Shown piece after piece: positions 1-5,469 of a stretch of DNA of 34,519 nt. The stretch is taken from contig URVV01000013.1 of the NCBI GenBank assembly GCA_900551455.1, forward strand, positions 1-34,519, read 5' to 3'. Source of the DNA: an uncultured Mycoplasmatota bacterium (GTDB lineage Bacteria > Bacillota_I > Bacilli_A > RF39 > UBA660). The translations under genes and the position numbers were made by a program. Within the stretch, counting starts at the first letter, position 1, and every line of letters starts with the position of its first letter. The notes below the pieces were generated by a model. That model made no database searches, was not told the DNA's origin, and saw only the letters and a list, made by a program, of their open reading frames with translations.

Positions 1-2
1 TT

Positions 3-623
3 ACTAATATAGATAACCTTATCACTCTTCATCAACGTAAGTGTACATATATTTTCTATTCTTGGGAACAACGTAAGTTATCAGACTATGCAACATTCAG
101 AAGAGGTTCATTCCCACAACCATATGGTAAAGCAGAATGGTATGATGGTTTAGGCTCAATGCCATTTGTACAAGTTGCAGATGTTGGGAATGACATGAAA
201 TTAGTAAATGAAACAAAACAAAGGATAAGTAAAGTTGCTCAACCAATGAGTGTATTTATACCAAAACAATCTGTAATTGTAACATTGCAAGGAACAATAG
301 GAAGGGTGGCAATTACGCAATATGATGCATATTTAGATAGAACTGTTTTATATTTTGATTCATACAAAAATTCTATTAATAAAAATTTTTGGTCATACGT
401 TATAAAAACCAAATTTTTGGAAGAAGCAAAATCAGCTCCTGGAGGTACAATTAAAACTATTACTAAAGAAGTATTATCAAATTTTGATTTGAAAATGCCT
501 TTAGAAGTTAATGAACAAAATAAAATTGGTGAATTATTTACTAACTTAGATAACCTTATCACTCTTCATCAGCATAAAGAATTAAAAAGGAGAAATGATA
601 ATAATGATAACTTACGATGGTAA
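3..623 (+). CDS. hsdS: Type I restriction specificity subunit HsdS, 3' part (5' end outside window)
   Basis: The frame is open from base 3, so the gene starts left of the window. It encodes the second half of a type I restriction-modification DNA-recognition subunit: a central conserved helix (TNIDNLITLHQ, from base 3), a target-recognition domain beginning near WEQRKLSDYATFRRG, and a C-terminal conserved helix (FTNLDNLITLHQ) close to the end. The two near-identical helices are the usual HsdS spacer repeats. Here their DNA also forms the repeats at 13-34 and 550-574. In the complex, HsdS picks the target sequence for the HsdM methylase and HsdR nuclease, which must lie further left if present. 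The last codons overlap the start of the recombinase gene. The first recognition domain is not visible. The family call is firm; intactness is unknown. Confidence 0.88.
   Translation, partial: TNIDNLITLHQRKCTYIFYSWEQRKLSDYATFRRGSFPQPYGKAEWYDGLGSMPFVQVADVGNDMKLVNETKQRISKVAQPMSVFIPKQSVIVTLQGTIGRVAITQYDAYLDRTVLYFDSYKNSINKNFWSYVIKTKFLEEAKSAPGGTIKTITKEVLSNFDLKMPLEVNEQNKIGELFTNLDNLITLHQHKELKRRNDNNDNLRW
13..34 (+). repeat. hsdS recombination repeat, copy 1 (direct)
   Basis: These 22 bases match the first 22 bases of the copy at 550-574 in the same orientation. They lie in codons for the central HsdS helix (IDNLITLHQ). The two direct copies bracket one target-recognition cassette of about 515 bp, so recombination between them would delete or swap that cassette. 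Confidence 0.8.
550..574 (+). repeat. hsdS recombination repeat, copy 2 (left arm of inverted pair)
   Basis: A 25-base sequence beginning ATAACCTTATCACTC and ending TTCATCAGCA. It is exactly the reverse complement of 1543-1567. It encodes the C-terminal HsdS helix. With the right arm it flanks the tyrosine recombinase gene, the arrangement expected for a site-specific inversion system. Confidence 0.85.
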
Positions 624-1530
624 TGAGATATTTTACAAATATTATGAAAAATGGATTGAAATATATAAAGAAGGTGCTATAAGAAATTCTACAATGCAAA
701 AATATAGATTAACTTTAAAGTGGTTGAAAGAAATAGCTCCGACTTTGAAAATAAATGAAATAAACAGGATAACGTATCAAGAAATATTAAATAAATATGC
801 TGAAAATCATGAAAGACAAAGTACTATGGATTTTCATCATCAATTAAAAACTTCTATATTAGATGCAGTAGATGAAGGACTAATAAATAGAGATCCTACT
901 AGAAAGGCAATTATTAAAGGAAAGACCCCCAGAACGAAGAAGGAAAAGTATTTAAATCAATTTGAATTGCAAAAGCTTATTTCTGATTTGAATTTAGGTA
1001 GTGAAATTAATTATGACTGGTTAATTTATTTAATTGCAAAAACTGGATTAAGATTTTCTGAAGCTTTAGCAGTTACACCTGATGATTTTGATTTCCCACA
1101 TCAAACTTTAAATATAGAAAAAACTTGGAATTATAAGGAAAATGGAGGTTTTGAGCCAACTAAAAATAAGTCTTCTGAGAGAAAGGTACAATTGGATTGG
1201 CAAACTGTAATACAATTTTCTGAATTAATAAAAAATCTTCCTAACGAAGAGCCAATTTTTATTAATTCAAAAATATATAATTCTACAATTAATGATATAT
1301 TGAGAAGACATTGTTTGAATGTAGAAATACCAATTATAACTATACATGGATTAAGGCATACTCATGCTTCAATATTATTATATGCTGGTGTTTCAATTGC
1401 TAGTGTTGCACACAGATTAGGACATGCTAGTATGTCTACTACACAAAAAACATATTTACACATTATACAAGAATTAGAAAATACTGATATAGATAAAATA
1501 ATGAGAGCATTAACTACATTAAATAATTAA
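604..1530 (+). CDS. Tyrosine site-specific recombinase of the hsdS-shuffling type
   Basis: A phage-integrase family protein of about 308 aa. The N-terminal SAM-like DNA-binding domain spans roughly residues 10-105. The catalytic domain shows the family residues in order: Arg in TGLRFSEAL, His and Arg in HGLRHTHAS, His in LGHASMSTT and the nucleophile Tyr in TYLHI. Related recombinases beside hsdS genes in streptococci and mycoplasmas invert or exchange specificity cassettes. That role is inferred here from position and from the repeats on both sides. The start at 604 is chosen because AAGGAG at 587-592 is too close to the alternative ATG at 595. The gene overlaps the end of hsdS, so the two are probably co-translated. 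It is unlikely to be the integrase of the whole element, because it sits inside an hsd locus and between inverted repeats. Confidence 0.85.
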   Translation: MITYDGNEIFYKYYEKWIEIYKEGAIRNSTMQKYRLTLKWLKEIAPTLKINEINRITYQEILNKYAENHERQSTMDFHHQLKTSILDAVDEGLINRDPTRKAIIKGKTPRTKKEKYLNQFELQKLISDLNLGSEINYDWLIYLIAKTGLRFSEALAVTPDDFDFPHQTLNIEKTWNYKENGGFEPTKNKSSERKVQLDWQTVIQFSELIKNLPNEEPIFINSKIYNSTINDILRRHCLNVEIPIITIHGLRHTHASILLYAGVSIASVAHRLGHASMSTTQKTYLHIIQELENTDIDKIMRALTTLNN

Positions 1531-1542
1531 AAAATAAAAGAT

Positions 1543-1567
1543 TGCTGATGAAGAGTGATAAGGTTAT
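1543..1567 (-). repeat. hsdS recombination repeat, copy 3 (right arm, inverted)
   Basis: Perfect 25-bp inverted match to 550-574, lying just after the recombinase stop codon. No inverted hsdS coding sequence follows it. This copy is therefore either a solo site left after loss of a partner cassette or the site that lets the recombinase segment flip. Confidence 0.85.
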
Positions 1568-1571
1568 TATA

Positions 1572-1616
1572 AAAAAAGAAGTAGTATATTTTTAATGAAT
1601 AATCTACTTCTTTTTT
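1572..1616. terminator. Bidirectional rho-independent terminator
   Basis: A perfect 13-bp stem (AAAAAAGAAGTAG at 1572-1584, CTACTTCTTTTTT at 1604-1616) with a 19-nt loop. U-rich ends lie on both strands. It separates the convergent recombinase and repressor genes. Its right arm contains the last codons and stop of the repressor. Confidence 0.8.
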
Positions 1617-2041
1617 CTTCCTAACATTTTATCTATAGAAACATCTTTATATATTTTAGATAGATTGTATAAAAAACATAATGGCATTAAATTTCTAGCA
1701 TTTTCATAATGAGCATAACTTGATTGACTTGTATTTATTATATCAGCTATTTGTTGTTGTGTTTTACCATATTGCTTTCTCATCTTCTTTAAATTAGTAG
1801 CGAGAACATCTAAATCTATAACTAAGTCATCATATTCAATATTATTATTTGTTAACCCTAATAGATAATCTAAACTAAAACTATATTTATTTGCATACTT
1901 AATTAATTGCTTTAATGGTATAGTATCTTTACCAGTTTCCCATCCTGATATAGTAGAGTATGTTACACCAAATAAATCAGTTAAATCAACTTGTTTTAAA
2001 TCTAAATTCTCCCTAGTTTCCCTAAGTCTTTTCACCATCAT
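1604..2041 (-). CDS. Double helix-turn-helix (XRE) repressor of the element
   Basis: A cytoplasmic DNA-binding protein of 145 aa with two XRE-type HTH domains. The first, about residues 4-60, contains KQVDLTDLFGVTYSTISGWE. The second, about residues 78-135, contains TQQQIADIINTSQSSYAHYE. Proteins of this shape act as cI-like repressors that keep phages and ICEs quiet; that role is inferred. The start codon follows AGGTG at a good distance. The gene diverges from the long plus-strand gene run, and the gap holds a GGG/CCC-flanked imperfect palindrome and a promoter, as expected for a switch region. No peptidase domain is fused, so induction by self-cleavage is unlikely. Confidence 0.85.
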   Translation of the reverse strand: MMVKRLRETRENLDLKQVDLTDLFGVTYSTISGWETGKDTIPLKQLIKYANKYSFSLDYLLGLTNNNIEYDDLVIDLDVLATNLKKMRKQYGKTQQQIADIINTSQSSYAHYENARNLMPLCFLYNLSKIYKDVSIDKMLGRKKK

Positions 2042-2164
2042 ATAAATTCACCTAATATAATTTTCCCATTAAATTGGGGTATATTCATAAATCTTGGGGA
2101 AATAGACTAAAAATGTGATATAATAGATATAGCAGTACAAAATATTTTTAATAAGGAGAACGAA
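2042..2164. promoter_or_regulatory. Divergent switch region with operator-like sites and promoter
   Basis: The rightward promoter has an extended -10 (TG at 2116-2117, TATAAT at 2119-2124) and a possible -35 TTGGGG at 2094-2099. An imperfect palindrome, CCCATTAAATTGGG, lies at 2065-2078, and the TTGGGG half-site recurs on the -35. Repressor binding there would block rightward transcription (inference). AAGGAG at 2154-2159 is the ribosome site of the 2165 gene. On the minus strand, AGGTG lies just upstream of the repressor start. Confidence 0.6.
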
Positions 2165-3262
2165 ATGGAAAAAGAATGGATTGTTCCAGATACGGAACAA
2201 ACAAAGAGAATGAAGCAGTATGCAGTAAGCGATGTATATTTAAATAGTGGTGAGTTATTAAAATTACTTAGTACAAAAGAATTACATTCATTAGTAGTAA
2301 AAATAAAAAAAGGAAAGGTAAAAGCAAGTAAGTTAAAATTTGGCAAAGAAGAAATAACAACAGAAGAAAGATTTCTAGAAAATCTTGATAAATATATTAG
2401 TCATATTAGAAATAATTACTATATTGATAATGTTGAACAACTTTTAACTATTGAAGAAAGTTTAACAAATAAGTATTCAAAAATAATATTATGCAAAGAA
2501 GATATGAATACTTCAAATCATCAAATGGAATCAATAGAAAAATATAGTGTTGGATTCATTAGAATGTATCTTTATAATTTCTATAGTAATGTATTATTAT
2601 TTTCTAAATTATATGAAGATAATATTTATACTAAGAAGTTAAAAAAAGATTTATCTAATTATGATTTCAATAATGATGAAGATATATATGAAATTGAAAA
2701 AATATTTACTAAAATTTGTTATTTAAGAAAGAACAATATTTATAATTGTTTTATTCCTATAAATGAAATAGAAAAAAAGAATTATGATTTCTATGCAACA
2801 CAAGTAGAGTGGTGTTTATCAGATTATTATAGTTTAAATTGGAATACAAGATTTAGTTTTAATTATAGAGATAATTATTATATAGGGGAGAATGGTAGCA
2901 CATTACTATTCAATATTATAAATAAAGAGAATGATAAATACACAATTGAGTTTGGAATTCAAAATCCATCATTTTCTTCTAAAATAGATAATTTTATAAT
3001 GACAGAAACTGAATTTAATAAATTATTAGACAGATTTAAAAAATGTTATCATTCTAAAGAAGATAAAAAAGAAACATTTGAGAAAATTGATTTCTTAGAT
3101 TCAGCTGTTAAGTTTTTATTTTGGAAAGATAGATTTAACTATGAATTAGTTGAAATAGAATTTCATTATGATAGATCAACAGAATTTTTTAATGTATCAC
3201 TAGAAAGAGATGACATTAAAAGGTTCATTAATTTACTAGAAAATGCAATTAAAAATATTTAG
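2165..3262 (+). CDS. Unknown 365-aa protein, first gene of the rightward run
   Basis: I do not recognise the family. The protein is hydrophilic, Lys/Glu/Asn-rich and has no signal peptide or membrane segment, so it is probably cytoplasmic. The first 70 residues are basic. The middle has helical runs rich in Tyr and Asn. The last 100 residues look like alternating strands and helices (FWKDRFNYELVEIEFHYD). It has its own promoter in the switch region and is followed at once by a terminator, so it is a monocistronic early gene next to the repressor. An accessory regulator or defence role would fit the position, but the sequence does not show one. Confidence 0.75.
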   Translation: MEKEWIVPDTEQTKRMKQYAVSDVYLNSGELLKLLSTKELHSLVVKIKKGKVKASKLKFGKEEITTEERFLENLDKYISHIRNNYYIDNVEQLLTIEESLTNKYSKIILCKEDMNTSNHQMESIEKYSVGFIRMYLYNFYSNVLLFSKLYEDNIYTKKLKKDLSNYDFNNDEDIYEIEKIFTKICYLRKNNIYNCFIPINEIEKKNYDFYATQVEWCLSDYYSLNWNTRFSFNYRDNYYIGENGSTLLFNIINKENDKYTIEFGIQNPSFSSKIDNFIMTETEFNKLLDRFKKCYHSKEDKKETFEKIDFLDSAVKFLFWKDRFNYELVEIEFHYDRSTEFFNVSLERDDIKRFINLLENAIKNI

Positions 3263-3288
3263 AATCACAAGATGTGGTTCTTTTCTTT
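3262..3288 (+). terminator. Rho-independent terminator after the 365-aa gene
   Basis: An 8-bp stem (GAATCACA at 3262-3269, TGTGGTTC at 3273-3280, one G-T pair) with a 3-nt loop, followed by TTTTCTTTT. It begins right at the stop codon. Confidence 0.75.
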
Positions 3289-3300
3289 TGATAAAATAAA

Positions 3301-3388
3301 TGTTATAATTTAATTGTAGTAAGCTAACAGACGTTAGTAATATTTTTAAAGCAGTAATGACATTTTTGTTATTGCTGTTTTATTTTTT
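3301..3388 (+). ncRNA. Candidate small RNA with its own promoter and terminator
   Basis: An extended -10 (TG at 3301-3302, TATAAT at 3304-3309) is followed by about 75 nt without a convincing ORF. The expected transcript would fold into a short hairpin (CTAAC 3324-3328, GTTAG 3333-3337). A 10-bp terminator stem then follows (CAGTAATGAC 3352-3361, GTTATTGCTG 3368-3377) with a U tract at 3378-3388. Promoter, compact structure and terminator are all visible; transcription is inferred. Possible roles are antisense control of the neighbouring leader or copy control. I recognise no family. Confidence 0.45.
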
Positions 3389-3570
3389 AGGAAGTGAAAA
3401 AAATATGTAGAAAAAAGGAAGCAATGAAAGTTATACTTAGTAATGCATCATGTGAAAGTATAATTTCCACAGTCAGAAAATTGCATTATTATTTATAATG
3501 GGTGATTAGATTATATGTAGTGCCTTACTAATTGCCTTAGCAGTATTTAAACATTGCTAAGGTGATGCTT
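3389..3570 (+). promoter_or_regulatory. Gene-poor leader with hairpins upstream of the sigma-like gene
   Basis: This stretch holds no convincing gene. It contains a stem TATACTT (3432-3438) / AAGTATA (3456-3462), a possible -10 TATAAT at 3494-3499, and a hairpin CCTTAGCA (3535-3542) / TGCTAAGG (3555-3562). The right arm of that hairpin overlaps the AAGGTG ribosome site of the ATG at 3571. A weak 24-codon ORF at 3424-3498 has a poorly spaced ribosome site and is not claimed. Confidence 0.4.
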
Positions 3571-3630
3571 ATGGCGAAAAAAAGCAGTATAAAACATACT
3601 CGTATATTTATTGATATTATAGTTTTTAAA

Positions 3631-3675
3631 GGTGTCAAAGATATTCTTGATAGGGATATTTTTGACACCTTTTTT
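3631..3675 (+). terminator. Strong terminator-like hairpin inside the sigma leader
   Basis: GGTGTCAAAGATAT at 3631-3644 pairs with GATATTTTTGACACC at 3655-3669, followed by a run of T to 3675. It sits 75 bp upstream of the sigma-like start codon, inside an open frame that begins at 3571. It could terminate the small transcript or act as an attenuator for the sigma gene. A second hairpin (CTTATCAATTT / AAATTGATAAG) follows just before the AAGGAG ribosome site. Confidence 0.6.
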
Positions 3676-3750
3676 AGTTTAATAATTGTTTACATATTTA
3701 TTCGTGGACCACCACTTATCAATTTAAAAAAAATTGATAAGGAGATAAAA

Positions 3751-4224
3751 ATGGATAAACACGAAAAAAGAAATAAGGATAAATATAATCCTTATACATT
3801 AGAAGTAAGAGAAAATGATTGTTACATATTAAAATTTAAAGATAGCAAAAATACACTACAAGAAATAATAATATCAAAAGAAATTTATGAAGCATTTGAT
3901 AAGTTTGAATTAGAAGATATTTCTCAGATTCATAAAATAAGAAAGTATATTGAATACAATGATGTGTATGAAGAAACTTTATATCATAAGTCAATAAATT
4001 ATGTTTTAAGTGTTGATGAACAAGTAGAAAACAATATTAATAGAGAAATAATCAAAAATGCAATTAATGAATTACCAAATATTCAGCAAAGAAGATTAAA
4101 AAAATACTTTTTTGAAGATAAGACTTATGACGAGATTGCTATAGAAGAAAATTGTACTAAAATGGCTATTAAGTTCTCAATAGATATTGCTATAGAAAAA
4201 ATATCAAAAAAATTTAAATTTTAG
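3751..4224 (+). CDS. Sigma-70 region 4-like regulatory protein
   Basis: 157 aa. The C-terminal third (about residues 95-155) is a sigma region 4-type HTH: a helix INELPNIQQRRLKKYFF, then DKTYDEIAIEENCTKMAIKFSIDIAIEKI. The N-terminal part is unassigned. Such small sigma-like proteins are common in Tn916- and Tn1549-type ICEs, where they regulate element genes; that role is inferred. The start at 3751 is chosen for its ideal AAGGAG (3739-3744). The frame is open upstream to an ATG at 3571 preceded by AAGGTG, so a form with about 60 extra residues is possible, but that part crosses a terminator hairpin and has no domain. The gene lies between the hairpin-rich leader and the hairpin-dense region after it. 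Confidence 0.75.
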   Translation: MDKHEKRNKDKYNPYTLEVRENDCYILKFKDSKNTLQEIIISKEIYEAFDKFELEDISQIHKIRKYIEYNDVYEETLYHKSINYVLSVDEQVENNINREIIKNAINELPNIQQRRLKKYFFEDKTYDEIAIEENCTKMAIKFSIDIAIEKISKKFKF

Positions 4225-4603
4225 ACTATACTTTTTGCTTTCAAAGTGCCAAACAAGTGAGAGGGATATATTTTATCTTTTCTCACTTGATCTTTGAAAA
4301 CTTAATTGCATGTACTAAATACATTCCTATTATAACCGGAAACGGTTAGCACTTTAGTAGATTCGCTTGACGATTAAAATCTGACTATAAAAAGATAGTA
4401 GTTCTATCTTATGCGATGATAAATAATAGGTATAATGATACTCCTGTATAGCCACAATCTCAAATAATGGGTACAGTCCTGTGAGAACCACAGAAGAGCA
4501 TAGACTCGTGGAATTGATTAACTATCAATCGTTTAGTATTAATCCTTTGTTGAAGGTATTAGGTAAAATATCAACAATTATATAAAAAAGAAAGGAAAAG
4601 ATT
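4225..4603 (+). ncRNA. Hairpin-dense noncoding region, candidate structured RNA
   Basis: There is no ORF over about 380 bp, yet stems are frequent. They are: 4254-4262/4281-4289 (CAAGTGAGA arm); 4334-4338/4343-4347 capped by a GAAA tetraloop; 4363-4366/4413-4416 enclosing 4392-4398/4404-4410 (AAGATAG arm); 4430-4433/4438-4441; 4479-4483/4489-4493 (CTGTG arm); 4513-4518/4524-4529 (ATTGAT arm); and 4540-4547/4553-4561. The section 4330-4530 also looks less AT-rich than the surrounding intergenic DNA. It could be an element-encoded structured RNA, a long leader of the 4604 gene, or a DNA site such as oriT. I cannot match it to a known family. The stems are seen directly; function is unknown. Confidence 0.5.
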
Positions 4604-4834
4604 ATGAAAGAAAAAGATTATGTAATTAGTTTAAAAATAGAAAAAGAAATTGAAATAAATGTAAAAGGTAAAAATTCAGATGATGCTTTAAAAAAGATGG
4701 AAGATATCATTTTAAAAGGAGATTATGAAAAACTTTTTACTAAGGAAAATACTAGAAATTATGTTATTGCCAATAAAGTAAAAATGAAACCATTATTCTG
4801 TAAAAAGAGAGGGTTTGTACTTTTGAAAAAATGA
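4604..4834 (+). CDS. Small unknown protein (possibly DpnD/PcfM-like)
   Basis: 76 aa with a good ribosome site (AAGGAAAAG before the ATG). The first 50 residues read as a beta strand with alternating charge (DYVISLKIEKEIEINVKG) followed by a helix with an 'SDDALKKMEDII' pattern. This recalls the short DpnD/PcfM-like proteins of ICEs, but the match is by pattern only. The tail is basic. A hairpin (ATGATG/CATCAT near 4831-4846) separates it from the next gene. Function unknown. Confidence 0.6.
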   Translation: MKEKDYVISLKIEKEIEINVKGKNSDDALKKMEDIILKGDYEKLFTKENTRNYVIANKVKMKPLFCKKRGFVLLKK

Positions 4835-4863
4835 TGGTATCATCATAGTGAGGTGTTTTACTT

Positions 4864-5430
4864 ATGAAAAAAATTATTATATCAGCAATAATTATATTAG
4901 TAGTTATTACTGGTATTGTCTGTTTTGCATTATATTCTAAAAACATAAAGTTGGATAAACCATCAGAAAGTGGTACTAATTATGATAAAGTAGAAATTAA
5001 AGATAATGATATATCTGATGATGAATCTAATACTGATGAAATAATAGAAGAAACACCAATACAAGAAGAAAATCCTAAGCCAGAAGTAAATAAGCAACCT
5101 GAAGAAAAAAAAGAGAATAAGAAGTCTGATAATAGTACAAAAAATAATAATACTAAACAGAATACTACAGTGGTAGAAGAAAAGAAACAAGATGTAAAAA
5201 AAGAAGCTTGGGAGGAACTTGGAATAAGTGAATATGATTATTATTATAAACCAATGTGGTCATGGGCAAGGGTAGATTTTTCTATAGATGAATATAAAAC
5301 AGACCAGAAAACAAAAGAAGCATGTGAATCTAAAGGTCAAGAATATTTTGAACAAGGATTGGGATATTCATGTACTAGCATAAATAGTTATGCTGGAACT
5401 TATTTAGGTGAAATGCTTAAAACATTTTGA
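4864..5430 (+). CDS. Membrane-anchored secreted protein with charged linker
   Basis: 188 aa. Residues 3-24 form a single hydrophobic segment (signal anchor or uncleaved signal peptide; no lipobox Cys is placed correctly). Residues 30-118 are a low-complexity Asp/Glu/Lys/Asn linker suited to crossing the cell wall. The last 65 residues are a small folded domain with two Cys (in ACESKG and YSCTS) that could pair outside the cell, plus an aromatic run (YDYYYKPMWSW). The gene directly precedes the adhesin-sortase pair and is followed by a terminator, so it may be expressed apart from them. The domain family is not recognised. Confidence 0.7.
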   Translation: MKKIIISAIIILVVITGIVCFALYSKNIKLDKPSESGTNYDKVEIKDNDISDDESNTDEIIEETPIQEENPKPEVNKQPEEKKENKKSDNSTKNNNTKQNTTVVEEKKQDVKKEAWEELGISEYDYYYKPMWSWARVDFSIDEYKTDQKTKEACESKGQEYFEQGLGYSCTSINSYAGTYLGEMLKTF

Positions 5431-5453
5431 CATCTTAAGTGATGTCTTTTTTT
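5429..5453 (+). terminator. Rho-independent terminator
   Basis: Stem GACATC (5429-5434) / GATGTC (5441-5446), 6-nt loop and a run of seven T. It lies between the membrane-anchored protein and the adhesin gene. Confidence 0.75.
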
Positions 5454-5469
5454 AAAGGAGGGATTTTAA

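Noticed and set aside
3424..3498. A 24-codon ORF in the sigma leader
   Set aside because: Its ribosome site is too close to the ATG and it coincides with a hairpin, so structure explains it as well.
4225..4603. A group II intron or intron fragment
   Set aside because: There is a GAAA-capped stem, but no domain V sequence, no GTGCG-type 5' end and no reverse transcriptase gene.
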